From: Cellulomonas wangsupingiae
Lineage (GTDB): Bacteria; Actinomycetota; Actinomycetes; Actinomycetales; Cellulomonadaceae
DNA length: 64,000 bases
Assembly: GCF_024508275.1 (NCBI RefSeq)
Contig: NZ_CP101989.1
Span: forward strand, 248,001-312,000
Reading direction: 5' to 3'
A model generated the notes under the pieces. That model ran no database searches. It was not told the DNA's origin and saw only the letters and a program-made list of their open reading frames with translations. The position numbers and the translations under genes are program-made. Positions 43,837 to 52,619 of the stretch are shown here, one piece after another (positions within the stretch are counted from its first letter, which is position 1; the number at the start of each line of letters is the position of its first letter).

Positions 43837-45207
43837 GTCCCCGGACACCGGGGCGGCCCCCGGCCGGCGTGCACGGATCGCACCGGCCGGGGTGGTGGTG
43901 CAGCTCAGCTGCGGGCTCGGCGCGCTGCCGCTCCCGAGGAAGCCGAAGGTCGCCGTACCGCCGGCCGGCAGTGCGCCGTTCCAGGTGACGTTGCCGACCA
44001 CGACGAGGTCGCCCTGCAGTGCGGACGTGCCGTTCCACACCTGCTCGACGCGCTCGCCGGCGGTGCGCCAGCTCACGCTCCAGCCGGTCGTCGCGGCACC
44101 GGCACGCACGGTGACCTCACCCTGGAAGCCGCCGGGCCACGAGTTCACCGTCCGGTACGTCGCCGTGCAGCCACCCGTGGGCGGCGGGGTCGGCGTCGGG
44201 GTGGGCGTGGGCGTCGGGGTCGGGGTGGGCGTGGGTGTGGGTGTGGGCGTCGGGGTCGGCGTGGGGGTCGGCGTGGGCGTGGGCGTCGGGGTGGGTGACG
44301 GCGTCGGGGACGTCAGCGACGTGAAGAACTGCCAGATCTCCCCGGGCACGTGCGACTGCTGCTTGCCGCGGTCCACGGCGGCCCACTGGTGGTCGCTGTC
44401 GTTGGCGATCCACACGACCGGGTAGCCGTCGCGGCACTGGTAGGTCGTCTTGGTGTGCGGCTGGCCGCTGTTGCCTGCCGGCTCGGGCGCGTTCTGCGCC
44501 TGGCAGCCGTTGTTGCGCAGCGCGCGGTCCCGCAGGGCGCGGCCCTGGGAGATGTTGAGGACGCTGTCGACGACGCCGTGCGACCCGAGGTACGCGATGG
44601 GCTGCGTGCCGCCCTCGCAGCCGGACAGCTGCGCGCCGTTGAGGACGGCGACGGCGCGGAAGACGGTCGCACGGGCGCAGGCCAGCGCGTTGCTCATGCC
44701 GCCGCCGTAGCTGAACCCGGTGGAGAACCGCTGCGTGGTGTCGACGCACAGGGCCGCCTCGACGGTCCGCAGGATGTCGTCGATGAACGTGACGTCGCGC
44801 CCGCCGGTGTTCGGCCACGCGTTGTCGATGCCCTGGGGCGCGACGAAGATCGTGCTGTTGTTCGCCAGCGGCTTCAGGCCGTAGAAGTTCTCGTTGACGA
44901 CGTCCTGGGACGTGCCGTGCCACCAGTGGATCCCGAGGACGAGGCGGTACTGCTTGTTCGGGTCGTAGTTGGCGGGCACGTCGAGCCGGAACTGACGCTG
45001 CTGGCCGCTGCTGGTGATCGTGTGGTTGCCGGTGCTCAGGCGCGGGGCGCTGCCGCAGCCGGCGGTGGCGGCTGCCGGGAGGGCGCCGCCCGGGGCCGCG
45101 GGCGCGGGCAGCGCCGACGCGGGGCCGGTGACGCCGCCGAGGACGAGCGCTGCGGCGCAGGCCGCGAGCACGGCTCTGAGACGTGTGGTCGGGGTTCGGA
45201 GTCGCAC
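43813..45207 (-). CDS. Secreted CE1-type esterase (feruloyl esterase-like) with CBM2
   Basis: A 464-aa secreted enzyme. Signal peptide ~1-33 (VLAACAAALVLGGVTGPASA). The alpha/beta-hydrolase domain (55-298) has the nucleophile motif GFSYGGG (Ser166) and probable His273 in SDHQWA. Family is the LpqC/poly(3-hydroxybutyrate) depolymerase-feruloyl esterase group (CE1). A Pro-Thr linker of ~44 residues (301-344) leads to a CBM2 domain (345-430: NSWPGGFQGEVTV, WSVSWRTAG, VWNG, TWNGALPAGGTATFGFLG). It probably frees ferulate or acetate from xylan. GGGAGGA precedes the GTG start. Confidence 0.88.
   Translation of the reverse strand: MRLRTPTTRLRAVLAACAAALVLGGVTGPASALPAPAAPGGALPAAATAGCGSAPRLSTGNHTITSSGQQRQFRLDVPANYDPNKQYRLVLGIHWWHGTSQDVVNENFYGLKPLANNSTIFVAPQGIDNAWPNTGGRDVTFIDDILRTVEAALCVDTTQRFSTGFSYGGGMSNALACARATVFRAVAVLNGAQLSGCEGGTQPIAYLGSHGVVDSVLNISQGRALRDRALRNNGCQAQNAPEPAGNSGQPHTKTTYQCRDGYPVVWIANDSDHQWAAVDRGKQQSHVPGEIWQFFTSLTSPTPSPTPTPTPTPTPTPTPTPTPTPTPTPTPTPTPTPTPTPPPTGGCTATYRTVNSWPGGFQGEVTVRAGAATTGWSVSWRTAGERVEQVWNGTSALQGDLVVVGNVTWNGALPAGGTATFGFLGSGSAPSPQLSCTTTPAGAIRARRPGAAPVSGDRRVAPTW
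44180..44310. repeat. Pro-Thr linker repeat in the esterase gene
   Basis: About 130 bp of imperfect hexanucleotide units (GGCGTC/GGGGTG/GGCGTG on the plus strand) that encode (Pro-Thr)n on the minus strand. Likely to vary in length between strains; O-glycosylated PT linkers are common in Cellulomonas enzymes. Confidence 0.92.
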
Positions 45208-45268
45208 GGGGGTTCCTCCCTGCCGGTGCGTCGGGCGACGGTGCCGGACGCAGGTGGCCGTGAGGTCG

Positions 45269-45337
45269 GTGAACGTTCACGGGTGCCGTGAATGTAGCGA
45301 TAAAGCACGAGGCGGAGCAGGGTCCGAAACGGTTCGG
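45269..45337 (-). promoter_or_regulatory. Candidate control region of the esterase gene
   Basis: Contains the perfect palindrome GTGAACGTTCAC (45269-45280), a second GTGAA (45288), AGCACGAG (45304-45311), and GGTCCGAA (45321-45328) within CCGAA-N4-TTCGG (45324-45337). The same elements in the same order (plus-strand reading) precede xylanase gene 1. The gene starts about 62-130 bases downstream on the minus strand. Confidence 0.5.
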
Positions 45338-45344
45338 GGACCTC

Positions 45345-45953
45345 TCAGTCCGTGCCAGGGTCCTTCGTCCACACGAGCGCGTACCGCCACAGCGGCAGTC
45401 GCCGCCAGCGGGCGCCGGGCAGCACCTCCCGGGCGATGTCCCGCACCTGCGCGTACGTGTGGGGGCAGGGCCAGAGCGTCGGTGCCGTGTGCTCCCAGTA
45501 GGTGCGGGTGCGGCGCAGCACCTGGTGCTGCACGACCCCGGCGACCTCCCAGGGCGCGTCCCGCCAGCCCACCGACCGGGCCATGCCGACGTCGACGAGC
45601 ACGCCGCCCGGCGCGACCAGCGTCGACAGGCGTCGCAGTCCGTCGGCGAGGTCGGGCAGGTGGTGCAGGACCGCGATCGACGCGACGACGTCGAACGACC
45701 CCGCCGGGAACGGTGCCTCCAGGGCGTCGCCCTGGATCCACGCGACGTCGTCCCCCGCCGCGCGGGCGCGGGTCAGCACGTCGGCGTCCAGGTCGATGCC
45801 GACGACGTGCGGCACGCGACGGCGCAGGTCGGCGGCCAGCAGGCCGTCACCCGTCCCCACGTCGAGCGCCGTGCGGGCGTGCGCGGGGACCGCGTCGAGG
45901 ACGAGGGGGTGGTAGTGGAGGTTGTGGTTCCACCGGTCCCGGGGCGCGCTCAC
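45345..45953 (-). CDS. Class I SAM-dependent methyltransferase
   Basis: A 202-aa methyltransferase. Motif I is ALDVGTGDGLLAADLRRRV, followed by HVVGIDLDADVLTRARAA and DALEAPFPAGSFDVVASIAV (LHHLPD). The N-terminus MSAPRDRWNHNLHYHPLVLD is typical of a small actinobacterial group of unknown substrate. GTG start. It ends 137 bases from the esterase gene start region and is co-directional with it. Confidence 0.85.
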   Translation of the reverse strand: MSAPRDRWNHNLHYHPLVLDAVPAHARTALDVGTGDGLLAADLRRRVPHVVGIDLDADVLTRARAAGDDVAWIQGDALEAPFPAGSFDVVASIAVLHHLPDLADGLRRLSTLVAPGGVLVDVGMARSVGWRDAPWEVAGVVQHQVLRRTRTYWEHTAPTLWPCPHTYAQVRDIAREVLPGARWRRLPLWRYALVWTKDPGTD

Positions 45954-46090
45954 GACGTCCCGGCGAGGCGGTCGGTGGGGTGGTCGGCGGGGTTCGCGGC
46001 GCGCAGCACGGGACGACCGTACCGAGACGGGCCGATCGCCGGGCCGGCTCCGGGGAGCCGTCGGTCGGCGGTCGGGGCAGGCCGTGCGGG

Positions 46091-46534
46091 TCAGGCCGTG
46101 CAGGTGACGAACGGCGTCACAGTCGGTCCCGTGCCGTAGACCCCGAAGGTCGCCGTGCCGCCCGCCGGCACGTCACCGTTCCACGCCGCGTTCTGCACGA
46201 CGGCGAACGGGCTCGTCAGCGTCCCGCCCCACACCTGCTGGACGGCGCCACCGCCCGTCGACCAGGTGACGCTCCAGGCGGAGATGGCGTTGCTGCTGAA
46301 CACGGTGACCTCGGCCACGTAGCCGCCGGGCCACGACGCGATGGTCCGGTAGGTCGCCTGGCAGGCCCCGGCGGGGCGCGGGGTGGGCAGCGTCGAGGTC
46401 GCCGGGCTCGGTGCCGGGGCCGTGGGCGCGACGGACGAGGCCGACGTCGGGACGCCGACCGCGACCGCCAGAGCGAGCGCGAGCGTCACGAGGGACAGGC
46501 GCGCGCCGCGAGCTCGTGCGGTGACGTGAGGCAT
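46091..46534 (-). CDS. Secreted stand-alone CBM2 protein
   Basis: A 147-aa protein: signal peptide (ARGARLSLVTLALALAVAVG, cleavage near residue 30), a short Pro/Thr/Ser linker, then a single CBM2 domain (about 52-147) with ACQATYRTIASWPGGYVAEV, AISAWSVTWSTGGGAVQQVW, AAWNGDVPAGGTATFGVYG and closing Cys. No catalytic domain is present. AGGAG lies 5 bases before the ATG. It could be a cellulose-binding accessory protein or a remnant of a larger enzyme, but the start and signal look intact. Confidence 0.88.
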   Translation of the reverse strand: MPHVTARARGARLSLVTLALALAVAVGVPTSASSVAPTAPAPSPATSTLPTPRPAGACQATYRTIASWPGGYVAEVTVFSSNAISAWSVTWSTGGGAVQQVWGGTLTSPFAVVQNAAWNGDVPAGGTATFGVYGTGPTVTPFVTCTA

Positions 46535-46662
46535 GGCAGCTCCTGGTCGTCGCGGCGTCCGGCGGTCCCGGCCGTCGCCACGGACGCTAGTGCGGGCCCT
46601 GTCGCCCGGCACCGGCACGAAAGGATTCCGGGTGACTCGATCGACCTCTCGCGGTCAGGGGG

Positions 46663-47292
46663 TCAGCCGCGGGCGCCGTGGGTGCGCATCGCGTGCGCGA
46701 CCGCGGACGCCTGGGCGTCGTCCTGCGCGTCCAGCCCTGTGACGACCCCCGCGTGGTCCGCGGCCGAGCGGTTCTGGCTCAGCTTCGCCTTGGCCTCGAC
46801 GTGCTCGATCCGCACCTCGATGCCGACGACGGCGCGCAGCTGCCGGGTGACGAAGTCCGTCGGCGCGTCCGTGACGTGCCAGCGGTCGGCACGGCCCTCC
46901 TCGTTGCGGTCGGTCAGCAGAGTCACCGCCTCGCGGAGCCACGCCTCGTCGGTGCGCACGGACGCGCGACCGGTCACGTGCACCGCCGAGTAGTTCCACG
47001 TGGGGACCATGCGGCCGTGCTCCGCCTTGCTCGGGTACCAGGACGCCGACACGTAGGCCTGCGGTCCGGTGACGACGGCCAGCGCCGGGGCGTCGTCCCC
47101 GATGGTCCGCCACTGCGGGTTGGCGCGCGCCATGTGGAAGACCAGTCGGGCGTCGTCCCAGACCACCGGCAGGAGCGTCGAGGTCGGGTAGCCGTCGGGG
47201 CCGACGGTCACCAGCTCGGCGCTGCCGGCCGCGGCGACGAGCGCACGGATCTCGGCGGCGTCGTCGAGCGCGTTGAACACGGGGACGTACAT
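46663..47292 (-). CDS. PaiB-like FMN-binding (PNPOx-fold) protein
   Basis: A 209-aa protein of the PaiB family: MYVPVFNALDDAAEIRALVA, GYPTSTLLPVVWDD, HMARANPQWRTIG, GPQAYVSASWYPSK, VPTWNYSAVHVTGRA and VGIEVRIEHVEAKAKLSQNR. PaiB of Bacillus is a repressor of sporulation and protease genes; family members bind FMN. ATG 47292 is preferred to the adjacent GTG because AGAGGA then sits 5 bases upstream. Confidence 0.88.
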   Translation of the reverse strand: MYVPVFNALDDAAEIRALVAAAGSAELVTVGPDGYPTSTLLPVVWDDARLVFHMARANPQWRTIGDDAPALAVVTGPQAYVSASWYPSKAEHGRMVPTWNYSAVHVTGRASVRTDEAWLREAVTLLTDRNEEGRADRWHVTDAPTDFVTRQLRAVVGIEVRIEHVEAKAKLSQNRSAADHAGVVTGLDAQDDAQASAVAHAMRTHGARG

Positions 47293-47372
47293 CACGGTCC
47301 TCTCGGCGGCTGGGCACGACGGTAGTGGACGGCGAGGCGATACGTCCGGTGCGTCCGAGGCGTCCCGTCCCG

Positions 47373-48173
47373 TCAGCGGGTGGCGATGCCGAGCAGGTGG
47401 CTCGAGACGTCGGCGGCCTCGCGGTCACCCTCGGCCTGTCGCGCGAGCAGCAGGGCGGCCTCGACCGCGTCGTCGTGGGGACGGGACAGCTCGAGCGCGA
47501 GGCTGCCGGGGCCCTCGACGCCCGTCACCCACGGGTCGCGGAACCCTGCGGCGGCCAGCTCGTCGGCCAGCTCGTCGGCGGTGTGGAAGTGGCCGCCGGG
47601 GAACTCGCCCTCCGGGTTGCGGATCTCGTCGGTCACGTCGCCGGTCTCCAGGAGCCGGACCAGCGCCTGCCCGGGCAGGTCGGTGAAGCGCCGTCGCAGC
47701 ACGACGTCGAGCGCGGCCATCGTCCGCGAGATCACCACCGTGAACACGTGCCCGCCCGGCCGCAGCACGCGGGCCGCCTCCCGCAGGGCGAGCAGCCGGT
47801 CCTCACGCGTGACCAGGTGGTACAGCGGGCCGGCGAGCAGGACCGCGTCGAACGCCCCGTCGGCGGCGGTCAGCGCCCGGGCGTCGCCCACCTCGGCCGC
47901 GAACGTGCCGACGGTGCGCGCGGCCTCCACGTGGGACGGCACCGGGTCGACGAGGGTGACCGCGTGCCCGGCGGCGGCGAGCCACGTCGCGTGCACCCCG
48001 GCGCCACCACCCACGTCGAGCACGCGGGAGCCCGGCTCCAGGCGCGTGGCCACCAGCTCGCGGACGCGTGCGAGCTCGGCACGGCCGACCGCACCGGTGG
48101 TCAGCCGCGCGGCCTCGTCGAAGTGCCCGCCGTAGTAGCGCTGGATGCGCGCGTCGAGCGTCCGCTGGTCCAT
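47373..48173 (-). CDS. Class I SAM-dependent methyltransferase
   Basis: A 266-aa methyltransferase: RVLDVGGGAGVHATWLAAAG (motif I), VTLVDPVPSHVEAA, GDARALTAADGAFDAVLLAG, YHLVTREDRLLALREAARVL. The AGPLYHL motif is seen in many actinobacterial small-molecule methyltransferases. ATG 48173. Its upstream region is palindrome array 3, which begins ~130 bases before the start, so the array may touch its regulation. Confidence 0.85.
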   Translation of the reverse strand: MDQRTLDARIQRYYGGHFDEAARLTTGAVGRAELARVRELVATRLEPGSRVLDVGGGAGVHATWLAAAGHAVTLVDPVPSHVEAARTVGTFAAEVGDARALTAADGAFDAVLLAGPLYHLVTREDRLLALREAARVLRPGGHVFTVVISRTMAALDVVLRRRFTDLPGQALVRLLETGDVTDEIRNPEGEFPGGHFHTADELADELAAAGFRDPWVTGVEGPGSLALELSRPHDDAVEAALLLARQAEGDREAADVSSHLLGIATR

Positions 48174-48301
48174 CCGGCGACGGTAGCGACGGCGGGGAGC
48201 GGGGTCCCGGTGATATCGGCCGGTCGGGGTGGGCGTGGGGGGGCCGCGCTCGCGGACGTCCTGTGGCTGCTCACCCGGTGGGTCTCAGGGTGGGCGGCTC
48301 C

Positions 48302-48542
48302 GGTGACCACTGGTCAGTTGGGGGGTGCTCCCAGGTGACCAGTGGTCGGTGGGGTTGGGGTGCCGGTGACCACTGGTCAGTTGGGGGGTGCTGGGTGGGG
48401 TGGCGGTGCTCCCAGGTGACCAGTGGTCACTTGGGTTCGCGTGCTGGTGACCACTGGTCAGTTGGGGGGTGCTGGGGGGGTGCGGGTGCTCCCAGGTGAC
48501 CAGTGGTCGGTGGGGTGGGGGTGTGGGTGACCACTGGTCAGT
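48302..48542. repeat. Palindrome array 3: seven TGACCA-S-TGGTC copies
   Basis: Copies begin at 48304, 48336, 48367, 48417, 48448, 48497 and 48528: steps 32, 31, 50, 31, 49 and 31 bp. The centre base alternates C, G, C, G, C, G, C on the plus strand. C-centred copies are followed by GTTGGGG; G-centred ones are preceded by GCTCCCAG. It fills most of the gene-free stretch 48174-48621; 48174-48301 likely holds the methyltransferase promoter. Confidence 0.95.
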
Positions 48543-48571
48543 TGGGGCGGGATGTGGGTGGCCGGGACGCG

Positions 48572-48608
48572 GACCGGGCCGCCCTCCCGGGGGGAGGACG
48601 GCCCGGTC
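48572..48608 (-). terminator. Terminator of xylanase gene 1
   Basis: Ten-bp arms GACCGGGCCG (48572-48581) and CGGCCCGGTC (48599-48608), with an inner CCTCC/GGAGG pairing, 13 bp beyond the gene's stop. Confidence 0.75.
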
Positions 48609-48621
48609 GTGTGAGGCGTCG

Positions 48622-50601
48622 TCAGCGCGGTGCGCAGGTGGCCGACGGCGTCGAGCTGTTGCCGCCGGAGTAGTACGTCACGCCGAAGCTGTTGCTGCCG
48701 GACGACGTGAACGTGTTGCCGGAGCGGGTGGCGTTCCACGAGCTCTGGATCGACTGGCCCGAGCCGGGGTTGACCGTGACGGTCCAGCTCGTGGCGCCGG
48801 ACACGGTGTAGGTGACGTTGAAGCGGTCGGACCAGGACTCGGCCTTGGTCGCCGTCACGGTGCAGGAGCCCGTGCTGCCGCCGCCCGTGTTGCCGCCCGT
48901 GTTGCCGCCGGTGTCGCCACCGCCGGTGCTGCCGCCGGTCGGCGCGACCGCGCGGCCGGTGGAGGCCGAGATGTGCCCGGTGCACAGGTTGCGCGACTGC
49001 AGGTCCTGCAGGATGCCGGGCAGTGCCTGCACGGTGGCCGCCGGCCAGTCGTGCATGAGGATCGTCTGGCCGTTGGTCAGGCGCGACGCGGCCTGCCGGA
49101 TCGACTGCGACGACGCGTTGTTCCAGTCGTTGGAGTCGACGTCCCAGGTGACGACGCGCAGCCCGAGGCCGGAGGCGACCGAGTTGACGGTGCCGTTGAC
49201 CTCGCCGTAGGGCGGCCGGAAGACCGTCGGGGTGACACCGGCGGTGCTCTGGATCGCCTGCTGGGTGCGGGACAGCTGCGACTGGACGTCGCTCTGGCTC
49301 ATGTTCACCAGGTGCGGGTGGTCCCAGCTGTGGTTGCCGATCTGCAGGCCGGCGTTCTTGTAGGCCTGCATGAGCGACGCGTTGTTCTGCGCGTTGGAGC
49401 CGGTCGGGAAGACGGTGGCTGTGGCGTTGGCGGCCCGCAGCGCGCTGATGATCTGGTTCGTCGTGCCCGAGTTGGGTCCGTCGTCGAACGTGAGGGCGAC
49501 GTAGCCCGCGGAGCAGCTCTGCGTCCCACCGCCGGTGTTCCCGCCGGTGTTCCCACCGGTGTTCCCACCGGTGTTGCCGCCGGTGTTCCCACCGGTGCTT
49601 CCGCCCGCGGCCGCGCACGTCGCCGCCGGGACGGTGCTGTTGCCGCCCGAGTAGTACGTGACGCCGAAGCTGTTGGAGCCGGACGACGTGAACGTGTTGC
49701 CGGAGCGGGTGGCCGACCAGGAGTTCTGGATGGACTGCCCGGAGCCAGGGCTGACCGTCACGGTCCAGGCGCTGGCGCCGGAGACGGTGTACGTGACGTT
49801 GAAGCGGTCGGACCACGAGTCGGCCTTGGTCGCGGTCACCGTGCAGCCGGTCGAGGTGCCCCCGCCGGTGTTGCCGCCGCCGGTGTCACCACCGCCGGTG
49901 TTGCCGCCGCCGCCCGCGGTGCCCTCGGACACCGTGATGTTCGAGGAGCCGGACGACTGGTACCCCTCGGTCGCCATGATCTGGTAGTTCTGGTTGCCCA
50001 GCTGCATGCCCTTGGACGCCCACGCGCTGAAGTGGTTCTGTGCGGTGATCGTCCCGCCGACGCGCTTGGACTGCCGCACCGACCAGAACTGCTTGAACGT
50101 CGAGCTGTCGCCCTCGATCGACGGCGCGTTGGTGCGGGTCGTCTCGTAGATGTCGTACGTGCCGCCGTCGGAGGTGACGGTGCCCTTGAACGTGCCCGTG
50201 GGCCGGTACGTGCCCCACGAGTCGACGATGTAGTACTCGACCAGCGGGCCCGTCGTCCACCCGTACAGCGTGAGGTAGGCGTTGCCGGACGGGTTGAACT
50301 GGCCGGAGTAGGACACGGCGCGCCCGGTGCCGGTGGACCAGCCCTTGCCGGCCACGAAGTTGCCCGTGTTGGACCACTGTGTCGTGTAGTTGCCGCCGCT
50401 GCCCAGCTCCATGGACACGCTGCCGGGGCTGTCGGTCCAGAACGAGTACCAGTACCCGTTGTTGGTGCCTGTGCCGTTGCTGGTGATGGCGGCGGCGGGG
50501 GCGGCCATCGCGAGCCCGGCGGCGACCATGGCGCCGGCGGCTGCGACGCTCGCCAGGGCTCGGAGCGACCTGCGTCGCCTGGTGACGAAACTATCGATCA
50601 T
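48622..50601 (-). CDS. GH11 xylanase - CBM2b - NodB (CE4) deacetylase - CBM2b
   Basis: A 659-aa secreted enzyme. Signal peptide 1-38. GH11 domain 40-225 with nucleophile E122 ([11 protein letters not shown]) and acid/base E212 ([11 protein letters not shown]). CBM2b at 253-329 and 579-657, both of the xylan-binding type ([13 protein letters not shown]). NodB domain 365-545 with TFDDGP (371-376), HSWDH (424-428), RPPYG (462-466) and ILMHD (H517). Gly/Asn/Thr linkers join the parts. The order equals that of C. fimi xylanase D. It cuts xylan and removes acetyl groups. ATG 50601, GGGAG upstream. Confidence 0.96.
   Translation of the reverse strand: MIDSFVTRRRRSLRALASVAAAGAMVAAGLAMAAPAAAITSNGTGTNNGYWYSFWTDSPGSVSMELGSGGNYTTQWSNTGNFVAGKGWSTGTGRAVSYSGQFNPSGNAYLTLYGWTTGPLVEYYIVDSWGTYRPTGTFKGTVTSDGGTYDIYETTRTNAPSIEGDSSTFKQFWSVRQSKRVGGTITAQNHFSAWASKGMQLGNQNYQIMATEGYQSSGSSNITVSEGTAGGGGNTGGGDTGGGNTGGGTSTGCTVTATKADSWSDRFNVTYTVSGASAWTVTVSPGSGQSIQNSWSATRSGNTFTSSGSNSFGVTYYSGGNSTVPAATCAAAGGSTGGNTGGNTGGNTGGNTGGNTGGGTQSCSAGYVALTFDDGPNSGTTNQIISALRAANATATVFPTGSNAQNNASLMQAYKNAGLQIGNHSWDHPHLVNMSQSDVQSQLSRTQQAIQSTAGVTPTVFRPPYGEVNGTVNSVASGLGLRVVTWDVDSNDWNNASSQSIRQAASRLTNGQTILMHDWPAATVQALPGILQDLQSRNLCTGHISASTGRAVAPTGGSTGGGDTGGNTGGNTGGGSTGSCTVTATKAESWSDRFNVTYTVSGATSWTVTVNPGSGQSIQSSWNATRSGNTFTSSGSNSFGVTYYSGGNSSTPSATCAPR
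49528..49606. repeat. Twelve-base tandem repeats coding the Gly-Gly-Asn-Thr linker
   Basis: About six 12-bp units (CCGGTGTTCCCA and variants on the plus strand) encode (GGNT)n between the first CBM2b and the NodB domain. Length may vary by slippage without breaking the frame. Confidence 0.9.
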
Positions 50602-50920
50602 CGTGAAGCACTCCCTCGTGCGAGGACTTGGTGTGCGGATGGGTCGCGGCCCGGTCGCGCCCGGTCAGGGGCGAAGGGGTCGCCGCGGACGCGCGTCGCG
50701 TACTCGCGGGTGCGAGAGGCGGAGAGTCGACATGGGGCGAGTCTGGACCGGGTGAACGTGCAGGTGAACAGCACGAGAGCGGTCCGAAGCGTTTAGCCCG
50801 GCAGTCGTCCTCCGTTGGTGGGGCGGACGTCCTCGCAACGTCGGTGGCGCGGCGCGCTCACGGCCCGTCTCGGCTGCGTCAGACCGAAATTGTCGGAGGC
50901 GCGGTCGGGGGAGACGCCGA
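50602..50920 (-). promoter_or_regulatory. Upstream region of xylanase gene 1
   Basis: Gene-free. GGTGAACG (50751) and a second GTGAAC (50764), AGCACGAG (50770-50777) and GGTCCGAA (50781-50788) repeat the elements found before the esterase gene. CCGA-N5-TCGG lies at 50884-50896. The promoter itself was not pinned down; the leader near the gene has GAGGGAGTGC like that of xylanase gene 2. Confidence 0.5.
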
Positions 50921-50955
50921 GGGCGGGGGCGCCGACCAGGTCGACGCCCCCGCCC
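50921..50955 (-). terminator. Terminator of xylanase gene 2
   Basis: Arms GGGCGGGGGCG (50921-50931) and CGCCCCCGCCC (50945-50955), plus inner CGACC/GGTCG pairing around a single A, 19 bp past the stop of the gene. Confidence 0.82.
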
Positions 50956-50974
50956 CGCGGTGTGGCTGCAGCGA

Positions 50975-51979
50975 CTACGAGCAGACGCCGGTGGGCGTCC
51001 AGTTCACGTTGTTGCTGCCCTTGTAGTACGTCACGCCGAAGCTGTTGGAGCCGTTGGGCGTGAAGGTGTTGCCGTTGCGGTTGGCGCCCCACGAGCTCTG
51101 GATGGACTGGCCGTTGCTCGGGTAGACCGTCACCGACCAGTTCGACTTGCCGGACACGGTGTAGGTGACGTTGAAGCGGTCGCCCCACTCCTCGGCCTTG
51201 GTCGCGGTCGCGGTGCAGGAGCCACCCGTGTTGCCGCCGCCGTTGTTGCCGCCGCCGTTGTTGCCGCCGCCGTCGGCGGAGCCGGTGCCCACCGTGATGT
51301 TCGACGAGCCGGACGACTGGTAGCCCTCGGTGGCCATGATCTGGTAGTTCTGCCGGCCGAGCTGCATGCCCTTGGACGCCCAGGCGTTGAAGTGGTTCTG
51401 GGCGGTGATGGTGCCGCCGACGCGCTTGGACTGCCGCACGGACCAGAACTGCTTGAACGTCGAGCTGTTGCCCTCGATCGACGGCGCGTTGGTGCGGGTC
51501 GTCTCGTAGATGTCGTACGTGCCGCCGTCGGTGGTGACGGTGCCCTTGTGCGTGCCGGTCGGGCGGTACGTGCCCCACGAGTCGACGATGTAGTACTCGA
51601 CCAGCGGACCGTTGGTCCACCCGTAGAGCGTCAGGTAGGCGTTGCCGGACGGGTTGAACTGGCCGGAGTAGGACACGGCGCGCCCGGTGCCGGTGGACCA
51701 GCCCTTGCCGATGACGAAGTTGCCGGTGTTGCGCCAGGACGTCGAGTAGTTGCCGCCGTTGCCGAGGACCGCGGACACGGTGCCCGGGCTGTCGGTCCAG
51801 AAGGAGTACCAGTACCCGCTGTGGGTGCCGGTGCCGTTGCTGCTGACGTTCTGCGCCGCGGCCGGGCCGGCGAGGGCCACGCCGCCGGCCATCAGGGCGC
51901 CGACGGCGAGGGTTCCCAGCGACGCGCGGAGCTGGCGGCGGCGCGACGAGAGTCGTGCGGTGCCGAAAGTGTCGGTCAT
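50975..51979 (-). CDS. GH11 xylanase with CBM2b
   Basis: A 334-aa secreted xylanase. Signal peptide 1-42 ([20 protein letters not shown]). GH11 domain 45-231 with E128 ([11 protein letters not shown]) and E218 ([11 protein letters not shown]). A Gly/Asn linker leads to CBM2b 255-334 ([20 protein letters not shown]). The catalytic domain is almost identical to that of the neighbouring larger enzyme, while signal and CBM differ more, so the pair arose by duplication or shares gene conversion. ATG 51979 with GGGAGTGC upstream; the longer frame is leader. Confidence 0.95.
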   Translation of the reverse strand: MTDTFGTARLSSRRRQLRASLGTLAVGALMAGGVALAGPAAAQNVSSNGTGTHSGYWYSFWTDSPGTVSAVLGNGGNYSTSWRNTGNFVIGKGWSTGTGRAVSYSGQFNPSGNAYLTLYGWTNGPLVEYYIVDSWGTYRPTGTHKGTVTTDGGTYDIYETTRTNAPSIEGNSSTFKQFWSVRQSKRVGGTITAQNHFNAWASKGMQLGRQNYQIMATEGYQSSGSSNITVGTGSADGGGNNGGGNNGGGNTGGSCTATATKAEEWGDRFNVTYTVSGKSNWSVTVYPSNGQSIQSSWGANRNGNTFTPNGSNSFGVTYYKGSNNVNWTPTGVCS

Positions 51980-52298
51980 GTGGAGGCACTCCCTAGTGCG
52001 GTGGAACGAGAGGGGGGTGGAGCGGTGGGCCCGGCTCGCACTCGTGCCGCGGGCTCGGGTCCTGCTCGGCGGGACACCTGTCGTCATCGACAGGGTCGAT
52101 ACCGATATCGAACGAGTGTGTGACGTGGGAGCGCGCCCTTCCCAGGGTCCCCGCGACGGCGAATGCTTTAAGTTCGGCCGTCGTCACTCGTGCTGGTGCC
52201 GTGCCACGGTTCGCACGGGTCTATCGCAACTTTCGGCCCGTGCGTCGGCTGGTGCAGGCAGCCCTGGGGGCGCGCCCCGCGCGGGCTACCCTCGCGTC
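51980..52298. promoter_or_regulatory. Divergent control region of xylanase gene 2, with a CebR-like site
   Basis: Gene-free between xylanase gene 2 and the TusA-like gene. TGGGAGCGCGCCCT (52126-52139) matches the CebR/CelR operator TGGGAGCGCTCCCA at 12 of 14 positions. CGATATCG (52103-52110) is a perfect palindrome. On the minus strand AGCACGAG and GGCCGAAC recur around 52170-52193, in the opposite sense to the esterase and xylanase 1 elements. Confidence 0.5.
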
Positions 52299-52592
52299 GT
52301 GACCGGTGCCCGGGACGTGGTGACGATCGACGGCGGCGACCTGGGGTGCGCGCGCCTGCTGCTGCTGCTCCGCGACCGCGTCGCGACACTCCCCGCCGGC
52401 GCGGTCGTCCACCTGATCACGGCGGACCCCGTCGCCCCGATCGACCTGCCGGTGTGGTGCCACCTCACCGGCCACGCGTACCTCGGCACGGTCGACGGGA
52501 CGCCGCGCCCGACGTACGCCGTCCGCGTCGAGGAGCGCGTCGTCCCGACCGACGCGGACAACCCCTGGCGAGCGGCCCGGCGTGGCGCCTGA
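52299..52592 (+). CDS. TusA-like sulfurtransferase family protein
   Basis: A 97-aa protein of TusA/SirA fold: VVTIDGGDLGCARLLLLLRD, PAGAVVHLITADPVAPIDLP and VWCHLTGHAYLG. The Cys of the CPxP motif is kept but the following Pro is lost (CAR), so classical sulfur transfer is uncertain. GTG 52299 is the start before the first strand; longer frames run through the xylanase promoter. Confidence 0.72.
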   Translation: MTGARDVVTIDGGDLGCARLLLLLRDRVATLPAGAVVHLITADPVAPIDLPVWCHLTGHAYLGTVDGTPRPTYAVRVEERVVPTDADNPWRAARRGA

Positions 52593-52619
52593 CCTGGGTG
52601 CTCGTGCCAGTCTTCCGGC

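Noticed and set aside
52299..52592. Longer start for the TusA-like gene at 51750
   Set aside because: The extra 180 codons cover the xylanase gene start and its control region on the other strand.
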